11,789 nt of DNA from Phycisphaerae bacterium (GTDB lineage Bacteria; Planctomycetota; Phycisphaerae; Sedimentisphaerales; Anaerohalosphaeraceae). The stretch's first letter is position 1. The number at the start of each line of letters is the position of its first letter. The translations under genes were made by a program, and so were the position numbers. The notes under the pieces are model-generated. The model was not told where the DNA came from and searched no databases. It was given only the letters and a program-made list of their open reading frames with translations. Location of the stretch: positions 1 through 11,789 of the forward strand of contig PXAQ01000238.1 of the NCBI GenBank assembly GCA_003567095.1, read 5' to 3'. Below, in pieces: positions 4,359 to 11,789 of this stretch.

Positions 4359-6662
4359 TCAGGAATGTACCGGCTGCTGTTGAATCCCTGCGTTTTGGTA
4401 ATTGTGATAGGATCGATAGACTTCGCGGAAGTATCCGCCTTTTCGGCTGCGCACGCCCATCAGGACTGTGCCGATGGTGTTGGCGTTGACATGCTTCAAT
4501 TCGCGCAGGATGCGGATCGCCGCGCCGCGGTGGGTGGTTTCGGCGTTAAAGACGACGATGGTGCCGTCGGCCTGGCCCGCCAGGGTTCTGGCGTCACTGA
4601 CCACCATCGCCGGACCGTCGATGATGACATAATCAAACTCGTCCTTACAGCGTTCGAGCAGGGCCTGCATCCGATCGCTGCTGAGCAGCTCGGCAGGATG
4701 GGCCGGCAGCGGTCCGCCGTCGATCACAAACAGCCCCGGAATGTCACCGGGTCGAATGATTTCTTTTTCATCCGAGCACTGGCCCATCAGGTAATTGCTC
4801 AGGCCGTAATCGGATTGTTGAGCGGGGGTGCCGTTTTCCTCGCTTCGGGGGAACACGCGGCTGCTCATTGGTCGACGGAAATTGGCGTCAATCACCAGTA
4901 TGCGCTTGTCCTCGTTAAGCATCGAGCCAGCCATGTTGACCGCGAGGGTGGTTTTTCCGTCGCCGGCGGCCGGGCTGGTAATCAGCAGGGTTTTGTGCGG
5001 CCGGCCCGGTTCGCCGGACAATTTCAGATTGGTGCGGAGCTGGCGGTAGCACTCACTGGTGATGGAATAGGGCGCCTCGCGGAAGATGTGATAGAGGTCC
5101 GCGTCTTCGAGGTCCCGGTCGTCGTCGGCATGATAGACCATTCCCATCAGCGGCATCTTGATATGCCGCATGACGTCGCTGGGCGTTCGCAGCAGATCGT
5201 TGAGCAGCTCGATGGCAAAGGCAAGGCCCAGCCCGCCCAGAAGACCCAGGATAAATCCGCCGGGCAGGAACAGTCTTAGCCGCGGAAAGCTGACCTCCAA
5301 AGGCTCGGCTGCCAGGCCCCCAGAACGCAGCTTATGGATACTCGGATCTCTGTCCATCGTGTTGAGTTTTTCGATCATTATATTCATTTCTTCAAGCTGG
5401 TTTTGCAACTCTTCCCGCCGCCTGTCCACACGGGTAAAATTAGCACGGACCCTGTCGATATCCTGGTACTCGGACCGGGCTTCCTGAAGCCGTTGAGTGG
5501 TGGTTTCAAGCTGCTGGGACAAGGCGGCCATTCGATCCTGTGCATGAATGTAGTTGGATTGACGGATAATTTCGGCAATCTCATTTTGGCGATAGACCAG
5601 ATCGGATCGCATTTGTTCCAGTGCGGCGCGGGTTTCTTTGACGGCGCGGTGTTCCTCGCCAAACCGCGCAAGCTGGCGTTCAAGAAGCGGCTCCATTGAC
5701 GCAATACTGCTGCGCATTTGTCGTGCGACTGGGTCGCGCTCGATCTGTTCGCGTACCGCCTCGTCGAATTCCAGCGCTTCAGCACGCTGCCGCAATGTTT
5801 CCAGAACGGTTTCCAGGCTTCCGCGTTCGCTGTTGTAAAGGGTTACCTGCCGTTCGATGTCGCTCAGTCGTTGATCCATAAAGTCGCGAAAATTACCGGC
5901 GCCCCGGGTATCCAGCCGGGCAAAGCCGGATCCATCGCGAATACTGTCGAGTTCGTCCTGGAGATTTTCAAGCGACTGCCGAATTGAGTCGCGCTGGCCG
6001 GTGCGTTCGGCCAGTAGTTCGCGGGTGTCCCGGCGGGCTCGTTCGCGCTGGTCGCGCAGAAACAGGTCCACGGCCGTATTGACAATCCGCTGGGCCTCGC
6101 GCGGGCTGGCGGCCCGCATGGATACGACCAGGACTGTCAGGTCGCGCGGCGCAGAGACACGGAAGTTGCGATCCAGATCGCGCAGGGCTTTGCGAACAGC
6201 GCCTGCCTCACTGACGACCGTGCCGGTTTCATCGGTTTCGGTAAACTGCCGAAACCAGTTGGTTTCGCGAATGGTGTCATGGCGCAGCAATTCCTGAAGC
6301 ACGTTCTGCCGTGTCATCCGATCGGCTGTGGTCGCGCGGAACTGATAGTAGATATCCCGCTGTGGCTGAATGGTTGTAATCTGGCTGGGGTCCTGCTGGA
6401 TGGGCGGCAGAACCTCGATATGCGCCACGGCGGTATACCGGGGCATCGTGCGCCGCAGTACAAACCAGGACGCCCCGCCGATAATGGTTCCCAGAATGGT
6501 CAGTAAAATGATCATCCAGAGGTGCCGGCGGATGATGCCCATGATTTCCTTGGGGGTCATGCTCGTACCGGGGGCCATGGTGCCGACCGGAGGGGCCGGC
6601 ATCGGGCGATGGCCGACAGGCGCGACAGCCTTGCTGCCGTGACGTTGAATGGATTTATCCAT
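4359..6662 (-). CDS. Wzc/GumC-type polysaccharide chain-length determinant fused to a BY-kinase
   Basis: A 767-aa inner-membrane protein that would control length and export of an extracellular polysaccharide through tyrosine autophosphorylation. Order: a Pro-rich cytoplasmic leader (1-35); Wzz domain with first membrane span about 48-69; a periplasmic region (70-460) dominated by coiled coil (about 205-245, 265-300, 325-435); second span about 463-487; the linker ECYRQLRTNLKLS (537-549), matching the E-x-x-R-x-x-R-T-N-L interaction motif; then the kinase with Walker A SPAAGDGKTT (563-572), Walker A' LVIDANFRRP (589-598) and Walker B VIIDGP (679-684). The tail carries four closely spaced tyrosines (744, 749, 752, 755), the expected autophosphorylation cluster. 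Walker A' has Asn594 where the second Asp is usual, and Walker B reads D-G-P-A instead of D-x-P-P. The start is supported by AGGAGA (6670-6675), seven bases upstream. It lies 27 bases after the TPR gene and 36 before the epimerase gene. Confidence 0.92.
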   Translation of the reverse strand: MDKSIQRHGSKAVAPVGHRPMPAPPVGTMAPGTSMTPKEIMGIIRRHLWMIILLTILGTIIGGASWFVLRRTMPRYTAVAHIEVLPPIQQDPSQITTIQPQRDIYYQFRATTADRMTRQNVLQELLRHDTIRETNWFRQFTETDETGTVVSEAGAVRKALRDLDRNFRVSAPRDLTVLVVSMRAASPREAQRIVNTAVDLFLRDQRERARRDTRELLAERTGQRDSIRQSLENLQDELDSIRDGSGFARLDTRGAGNFRDFMDQRLSDIERQVTLYNSERGSLETVLETLRQRAEALEFDEAVREQIERDPVARQMRSSIASMEPLLERQLARFGEEHRAVKETRAALEQMRSDLVYRQNEIAEIIRQSNYIHAQDRMAALSQQLETTTQRLQEARSEYQDIDRVRANFTRVDRRREELQNQLEEMNIMIEKLNTMDRDPSIHKLRSGGLAAEPLEVSFPRLRLFLPGGFILGLLGGLGLAFAIELLNDLLRTPSDVMRHIKMPLMGMVYHADDDRDLEDADLYHIFREAPYSITSECYRQLRTNLKLSGEPGRPHKTLLITSPAAGDGKTTLAVNMAGSMLNEDKRILVIDANFRRPMSSRVFPRSEENGTPAQQSDYGLSNYLMGQCSDEKEIIRPGDIPGLFVIDGGPLPAHPAELLSSDRMQALLERCKDEFDYVIIDGPAMVVSDARTLAGQADGTIVVFNAETTHRGAAIRILRELKHVNANTIGTVLMGVRSRKGGYFREVYRSYHNYQNAGIQQQPVHS

Positions 6663-6689
6663 AAGTAGATCTCCTGATCGATTGATTCA

Positions 6690-9600
6690 TTATAGTAATG
6701 TATTTGCTTGCTGCTCGAGTGTATGGATCCGCTGCTTGAGCCGTTGCTGTTCCTTTTCCGGAATATCCGACTCAGTGTTGAGTGCATTGCGAAAATTATC
6801 AATCGCCATACTCGTCTGGCCGAGTGATTCATAGACCTGGCCGAGATGATCGTACACATCCCAGGGTACGGGCCTCTGGTTGACCTCGAACAGTTGCAGC
6901 GCCCGCAGCAGATTGCGATGGGCCGACTCGAGATGGCCGTTTTTATATTGTGTATAGGCGTAGGTGTCCAGGTACACAGGGTTGTCCGGATCCACCTGGT
7001 GGGCACGCCGTGCGTATTGCAGGGCCACATCGAGCTGCTGGTCATTGGTGGCCAGCAGGTACGCCATGTTATTTAGAATCGAGGGATTGGTCGGATGGCG
7101 TTCAAGGATATCCTCAAATACATCAATGCAACGCACCAAATAATCGCGATCAGCGGTCTTGATAAAGGCCCGCACGAGCAGGTTGGCTTTCTTGAGAGAA
7201 AAGTTTGTCCATTCCGGCTGATCGGGGGTGACCTCGGCCAGGCACTGGCTGATCACGGTCAAACCGCGGTTGTACTGTTCGTTGTGCGCCGCCAGATGGT
7301 AGCTCAAGAGCCGGTTGGGCAAGTGGTCGGGATTTGTCTGGATCCAGCGAACGGCCAAGTCCTGGCCGACCGTTTCCAGAATCAACGCAAGAATCTTGCC
7401 TTGAAACTGGTCATTGGCCCCGGCCTTATCCAGTGCCGTCATAAACGCCTCTTCAGCCGCGTCGGTTCGTCCCTGTTTGAAGTGTGCAGTGCCCATATGG
7501 GCGTGAGCCAGCGGCGCCAGCGGACCGTCGATCACCGTCGAGGCCACCTCAAAGGCGTTATCAACCATTTGATTTGCGATCATTCCTTCGAGAACAAGAT
7601 CCAGGATGGCAGGATTTACCGCATCGTGTTCGCGGTAAATCGACCAGGCGCGATTCAGATAGGGCATCGCCCGGTCAGGCTGATCAATCGACAGATAATA
7701 CCGGCCGGCGCGCATGGACCAAGTCGGGTCGTTTGGAAATTGCTCAATCGTCCGGTCATAAAAACGCTGCAGGTCGGCTGTTCGATTGTTTTCCTGATAA
7801 ATCGATTCGAGCAGACGGCGCATCTGGACAGGGGGCTGGGACTCCTGCAGTCCGCTGCGCAACTCACCGATGGCCGCATCGATCTGGCCCATCTCGCGAT
7901 AGACCATCGCCAGTTCCATGCTGACCGTTGGATCGGGGGACAGCGCTTTGCTGCGTCGCAGGTCGTCAACGGCTTGTTGCGGATCGTTCATCAGCCGTCG
8001 AATACGTCCGCGCAGTCGCCACGCCCCGGCATTATGCATGTCCGATTCAAGATATCGATGGGTCAGCGTCAGCGCATCCTCGAGACGTCCATGAGTCATT
8101 TGAATCCAGGCTTCCAGCAGCAGGGTAACCTGCTCATCGGGATACCGCTCTTTGAAGCTGACCAGTTTGCGATTTGCCGTATCGGCATAGCCGCCGTCCA
8201 GGTACTTCTGGATCAGCCACAACTGGCCGTCTTTGTCATGCTCCAGCGCCGCCAGGCGATCCAGATGGTGCTTCAATTCCGCGCGATTGCCGGCCCTTTC
8301 GGCGACCAGGACCAAGCCGCGCAAAATGTTGATATCATCCGGATTGGCTTCATAGAGGTCTTTGAGCAGGGCCCTGGCCTCGTCGTACTGGCCGCCTTGC
8401 AGGTGGTAGCGCCAGAGCAGATGCTTGTCATCGCGAAGAAGGGCTTCGGCCTGCTCGCTTTGACGCGTCTGACGCAGAAAATCGGCGTATGCGGCCCGTG
8501 CGGTTTCGCTGTCGGGATTGATCTCCAGAGCTTGGCTGTAGGCTTGGCCGGACAACTCGATCAGGCCGCTTTGTTTGGGCCCATCGCGCTGCTCACGGGC
8601 CATCCGCATCGCCATATTGCCGAGCATGACGGCATTGGTAACTGTGGGATGCCGCTCCAGAAGCTGCCGGCGAATGGCGATCGCGCGGTCCGGTGCGGTG
8701 TCGCTGATCACTTCGGCATAGACGCTTTGAAGCTGCCATTCGTTGGGGTTGTGCGCGATGGCATTCGTAATGGCCTGAAGCAATTCCTCTTCTTGGCTGG
8801 ATGTGACGCGCGTGCCCAGGGCGGTGTTGCGCTCAAACAGCAGCGAGGCATGGTTCCTGGCATAAAGACTGTTCAGCGGATCGGCCTGGGTGGCCTGCCG
8901 GCTGTTTTCAGCCGCGGCGTCAAGGTCATTCATGGCTTGATAAATTCGGCTTTTGATAAAATAGCCATCACTCATCAGTGGATTAATGGCCATGCATTCG
9001 TCTACGCGGCGAAGCGCCAGCGAGTAGTTGCCTTTGAGCTGTTCGACCTGTGCAGCGGCTAAGTTGCCTTCAAAATCATCCAGATTGTCTCTGCGTATGA
9101 CCTGCTGAAGACGCTCGGCCATTTCAATGTCCTCGCGATCAATCGCGAGTTCAAATTGTTTGCGAATCACATCCGCATCGTTGTCCGGATCGGCTTGGGC
9201 AACTTGTGCCAGCATCTCGAGCGCCTGGTCATACTCGCCCCAGGACCGATACAGCTCGGCCTTGGTCATGGCCTGTTTTTTGGCATCGCTAAGATGCGCG
9301 GCGGCCTCCAACTGGATCGTTCTGTACTGATCGAGAGATATCCCCGACAATGGATCCGGGGTATCAAGCTGACGGCGCAGTACCTGCACGGAGAACGCGT
9401 CAGGGTCATGCGCCAGGTAGGCGTCCAGCAGCCTTGCGGCCTCGTCGATGTTGTCATTCTGAGCGTAATGCAGGATGACAGAATTCAGTTCCGAAAGCTC
9501 GACTTTCTCCGGTGCGGAGGCAAGCAGATCGCTGAGAAGCTGCTGTTGGTGCGGACGTAAGGTGTCAATGTCTTCGCGCAGCGCGTCAATGTCCTGCTGG

Positions 9601-11417
9601 TCTTGGGCGTCCAGCTCAAGCCGGGCAAGCTGACGTGAAAGTTGGGCGATTTGCGACGAGACAAAACGCAATTCTTTTGCCTTCTGCCGATCGCTTCCGT
9701 CGTCAAGCGCGTCAATGGCCCGGGTGATATACTCGGTTTCGCCAAGCGCCAGCGCAGCGTCGAAAACAATTTGTCTGCTGCGCTCATTGGCGCCGAATCG
9801 CTGCTGGTAACTTTGAGCCGATGAGAGAGCAGGACGCCATCCCTGGTGCTTTGTCATGATTTCGGCGTAGTCAAGAACCAACTCGGGCTTGTCTGAAACA
9901 ATGCGGTTACGGTTCAACAGGGCCCGCTCCAGGAATTCGCGCTGCAGGCCGATAAGATTTTCTTCGCGTGCGACCCGAGCCAGCACCGCACACAGTACCG
10001 GGTCAACTGTCGACGGTTCACCGGGACTGTCGTACGCTCGCGCCTGTTCGTAGGCACGATGAAGCAGCCGAATGGCCCGATTTCGCTCACCGCTGGCCAG
10101 CGCCAGAATGCCTTGCCATTGCTGAACGGCAAGATGCTCGCTGCTGCCGTAAAATTGAGAAATCCGCTCAACGTGCGGCTGGGCTTTCTGTGTCCAGGTG
10201 TCGGCTTCATTGGGCCGATCCAGGGCGTGTTCAAGATAGCAGCGGGCCAGAAAGACATCCACGGCGTTGCGATTGTGCAGGTTGCGTCGTTCGCGCGGGC
10301 CGGCAACCGGCCGGGTTTGCCGCATGGTCAGCATCTCATTGGCCAGGCCCAGCGCGTCGTCCATTGAGGCGGCATCGCCGAAGGCCGAGCCCTTGCGATA
10401 CAGCAGCGATGCGAGCCGATAGGCGTATTCAAATTCCTCCGGTGCCAGGCGATGGGCTTGGCGGGCCGTTTCGATTGCGCGATTCAAGCTGGACTCGGCG
10501 TCGTGCCTGCCGGGCAGCTCGTAGGTCTGCGACAGGACGGTCAAAAGCTCAGGGTCCGGCGGCAGCGTCTGAAGATACTCTTCCATATCGGCACGCATAC
10601 GTTCAATGGCATCAGGATCGTCAGCCGAGGCCCGTATTTCGTGTCGGTAACGGGCTGCGATTGCGGCGCCTTTGTTTTCGGATTGTTCAATCGATGCGTC
10701 CAGCCACTGCATTGCGGCCTGCCGGGCGCGTTCTTCGGCGCGCATAATGCCGGCAGTCGCCTGCAAATTGCCCTGCACCAAAAGCGCCTCGGCCAAATAC
10801 GAATAATGCGAATGAACACCCGGCTCGCGTTCGACTAACGCTTCGAAGGTGTCGATCGCCTCGGTTACATAGTCGTCGGGGTTGGTTGTGCCGCCTTGTC
10901 GTGCGATGAACAGGGCAGCCCGTCCATAGGCCGCAAGCAGCTGCGAGTCCGGCTCGCTGTCGCGATCGGCATAGATATCGAGCAATTCCGATGCATTTTC
11001 GTAGACGTTTTGCCAGGCGGCGCCGGCGCCGCTGTCGGCCATTTCATAAAAATAATCAAGCATATTCCGGCGGGCCTGTGTGTTTCGCGGATCGATGTTC
11101 AGCACCGTATTCCAGCTGCGCAGCGCCCTGGGCCAGTTGGCTTCCTGGAGGTCATCATCAATCAGATGCAGCTGGGCCAGTTCAAACAGCCGTTCAATCT
11201 TGTAGGCGTCGGTCGGCCCGTGGGTGTAGGCCCGCCCCATGTGGCGCCGGGCCCGATTGTAGTCACGCTCGGCCAGCGCCTCGCGGGCCAGGCGAAGGTT
11301 CAGCTCCGGGTTGCGGTTGCGCATATAGCGAATCCCCAGAAAACCTGTTGCGATTGCACCCAGGGCAAGAACGCTGATGCCGATGATCACCACTTTTTTG
11401 TTTAATTTTTTAGCCAT
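6690..11417 (-). CDS. Giant membrane-anchored tetratricopeptide-repeat protein (1575 aa)
   Basis: An N-terminal basic stretch (KKLNKK) and one hydrophobic segment (about 9-29) followed by RYMRNR form a signal anchor; there is no lipobox Cys. The rest is almost entirely helical-repeat. Clear TPR units include NPSILNNMAYLLATNDQ (from 1444), DPDNPVYLDTYAYTQYKNGH (1473-1492) and VYDHLGQVYESLGQTSMAI (1522-1540) near the C-terminus, with others around 45-65, 725-865 and 1155-1185. A charged coiled coil interrupts the array at about 570-632, and the protein ends in a short coil (ELEQQAN-like, about 1555-1575). No catalytic motif is seen, so a scaffold role in the envelope is inferred. Its position between an EpsI-like gene and a Wzc-like gene recalls the TPR proteins of exosortase/exopolysaccharide loci (PrsT-type), but it is longer than I expect for those. 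The ATG at 11415-11417 has GAAAGG upstream (11426-11431). A large antisense ORF inside it is a shadow. Confidence 0.88.
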   Translation of the reverse strand: MAKKLNKKVVIIGISVLALGAIATGFLGIRYMRNRNPELNLRLAREALAERDYNRARRHMGRAYTHGPTDAYKIERLFELAQLHLIDDDLQEANWPRALRSWNTVLNIDPRNTQARRNMLDYFYEMADSGAGAAWQNVYENASELLDIYADRDSEPDSQLLAAYGRAALFIARQGGTTNPDDYVTEAIDTFEALVEREPGVHSHYSYLAEALLVQGNLQATAGIMRAEERARQAAMQWLDASIEQSENKGAAIAARYRHEIRASADDPDAIERMRADMEEYLQTLPPDPELLTVLSQTYELPGRHDAESSLNRAIETARQAHRLAPEEFEYAYRLASLLYRKGSAFGDAASMDDALGLANEMLTMRQTRPVAGPRERRNLHNRNAVDVFLARCYLEHALDRPNEADTWTQKAQPHVERISQFYGSSEHLAVQQWQGILALASGERNRAIRLLHRAYEQARAYDSPGEPSTVDPVLCAVLARVAREENLIGLQREFLERALLNRNRIVSDKPELVLDYAEIMTKHQGWRPALSSAQSYQQRFGANERSRQIVFDAALALGETEYITRAIDALDDGSDRQKAKELRFVSSQIAQLSRQLARLELDAQDQQDIDALREDIDTLRPHQQQLLSDLLASAPEKVELSELNSVILHYAQNDNIDEAARLLDAYLAHDPDAFSVQVLRRQLDTPDPLSGISLDQYRTIQLEAAAHLSDAKKQAMTKAELYRSWGEYDQALEMLAQVAQADPDNDADVIRKQFELAIDREDIEMAERLQQVIRRDNLDDFEGNLAAAQVEQLKGNYSLALRRVDECMAINPLMSDGYFIKSRIYQAMNDLDAAAENSRQATQADPLNSLYARNHASLLFERNTALGTRVTSSQEEELLQAITNAIAHNPNEWQLQSVYAEVISDTAPDRAIAIRRQLLERHPTVTNAVMLGNMAMRMAREQRDGPKQSGLIELSGQAYSQALEINPDSETARAAYADFLRQTRQSEQAEALLRDDKHLLWRYHLQGGQYDEARALLKDLYEANPDDINILRGLVLVAERAGNRAELKHHLDRLAALEHDKDGQLWLIQKYLDGGYADTANRKLVSFKERYPDEQVTLLLEAWIQMTHGRLEDALTLTHRYLESDMHNAGAWRLRGRIRRLMNDPQQAVDDLRRSKALSPDPTVSMELAMVYREMGQIDAAIGELRSGLQESQPPVQMRRLLESIYQENNRTADLQRFYDRTIEQFPNDPTWSMRAGRYYLSIDQPDRAMPYLNRAWSIYREHDAVNPAILDLVLEGMIANQMVDNAFEVASTVIDGPLAPLAHAHMGTAHFKQGRTDAAEEAFMTALDKAGANDQFQGKILALILETVGQDLAVRWIQTNPDHLPNRLLSYHLAAHNEQYNRGLTVISQCLAEVTPDQPEWTNFSLKKANLLVRAFIKTADRDYLVRCIDVFEDILERHPTNPSILNNMAYLLATNDQQLDVALQYARRAHQVDPDNPVYLDTYAYTQYKNGHLESAHRNLLRALQLFEVNQRPVPWDVYDHLGQVYESLGQTSMAIDNFRNALNTESDIPEKEQQRLKQRIHTLEQQANTLL

Positions 11418-11466
11418 CTTAAAAACCTTTCATGGGCGTTGGAAATATCGACCCAAAAGTATTCTT

Positions 11467-11789
11467 TTATGAATTTTCATCATCCCTGTTTGCCGCATCC
11501 CAGTCCGGCCAGTGGTCCTCTTCGAGCACCGGCAGCAGGATATTGAGCAGCCGCTCGGAGGCCTGAACCATGTCCTGTCGGTCGGGGTAGATGCGCTGAA
11601 GGCCAAACGGCGTTGCGGTGTTGCCGAAAAATTGCCATTCGACCTTGGAAAAATACGAATATTTGCTTAAAAAGTTCTGTCCCAGAATACGTCGGGTTTC
11701 GGTCCGGCTGCCGCTGTATTGGCCGTTGGCGTGGAATAGATACGCGACATAAAAGTCCGAGCTGCCCGCCCGCATCGCGTCATCGGTTC
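11467..11789 (-). CDS. Exosortase-associated EpsI-like protein (DUF3485), C-terminal part only
   Basis: The reading frame is open to the right edge, so the visible 107 codons are the C-terminal part. The internal Met at 11773-11775 is probably not the start, because the frame continues upstream without a stop and the strand FYVAYLF looks mid-domain. The segment YVAYLFHANGQYSGSRTETR, a middle part with a strand near KVEWQFFG, and a final helix LLNILLPVLEE match the layout I know for EpsI: an aromatic Y-x-x-x-x-x-x-G-x-Y strand, then a closing helix ending in a leucine-proline step. EpsI proteins accompany exosortases, the transpeptidase-like membrane enzymes that process PEP-CTERM proteins, and are often fused to or next to them. 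An acidic tail (about the last 15 residues) follows. The stop lies 49 bases before the TPR gene, consistent with one transcript. Assignment is by remembered pattern, so moderate. Confidence 0.62.
   Translation of the reverse strand, partial: TDDAMRAGSSDFYVAYLFHANGQYSGSRTETRRILGQNFLSKYSYFSKVEWQFFGNTATPFGLQRIYPDRQDMVQASERLLNILLPVLEEDHWPDWDAANRDDENS

Noticed and set aside
3771..5279. Plus-strand ORF of 502 codons across the epimerase and Wzc-like genes
   Set aside because: It spans the boundary of two well-identified minus-strand genes, including their intergenic gap and Walker motifs, and shows no domain of its own.
7095..9062. Long plus-strand ORF (655 codons) antisense to the TPR gene
   Set aside because: It is the complement-frame shadow of a GC-biased helical-repeat gene. 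The translation is a low-complexity mix rich in Gln, Gly and His with no recognisable domain, while the minus strand gives clear TPR units.
11418..11434. Four-codon ORF (ATG AAA GGT TTT TAA) immediately before the TPR gene, as a leader peptide
   Set aside because: It is most simply explained by chance around the GAAAGG ribosome-binding site; there is no attenuator structure or regulatory codon run.
1..11789. CRISPR arrays, tRNA/rRNA genes, insertion sequences
   Set aside because: I saw no regularly spaced direct repeats, no cloverleaf-like sequence with conserved tRNA blocks, no rRNA segments and no transposase motifs on either strand.

Overview
The window reads as chromosomal DNA of a Gram-negative-type bacterium, most likely a planctomycete (Phycisphaerae-like). 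This rests on the style of the bacterial tyrosine kinase C-terminus (GGYF-x-E-x-Y pattern), a GGDEF domain with an insertion after the signature motif, an exosortase-associated EpsI-like protein beside a giant TPR protein, and weak use of Shine-Dalgarno sites at several starts. The taxonomic call comes from recalled family features, not from a search.

Layout. (1) Positions 1-1850, minus strand: the first 50 codons of mnmG (tRNA U34 modification), cut by the left edge and preceded by its own candidate promoter. Upstream of it lies a two-gene operon, a 167-aa protein with a receiver-like alternating beta/alpha pattern followed, with a 4-base ATGA overlap, by a diguanylate cyclase with a degenerate receiver domain, an intact GGDEF motif and an RxxD inhibitory site. 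A near-consensus sigma-70 promoter drives this pair. (2) Positions 1850-2100: an AT-rich divergent intergenic region with an inverted repeat and a second, rightward candidate promoter. (3) Positions 2101-3334, plus strand: a DUF2089-type zinc-ribbon/HTH protein and a polytopic membrane protein. Both carry the same short helical motif (L-x-x-x-x-x-G-x-x-S-x-x-E-A-x-x-L-L). (4) Positions 3378-11789, minus strand: a tightly spaced cluster, transcribed EpsI-like (truncated by the right edge) -> 1575-aa membrane-anchored TPR protein -> 767-aa Wzc/GumC-type chain-length regulator fused to a BY-kinase -> UDP-sugar 4-epimerase-like SDR.

Working together. The minus-strand cluster looks like the downstream part of an exosortase-linked exopolysaccharide locus. 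The epimerase would supply a nucleotide sugar, the Wzc-like kinase would control polymer length and export, the TPR protein would act as an envelope scaffold, and the EpsI-like protein points to an exosortase gene just beyond the right edge. The diguanylate cyclase operon could tie into matrix production through c-di-GMP, but the window shows no physical link. The DUF2089/membrane-protein pair is a separate regulatory cassette in a different orientation and is the least understood part of the window.
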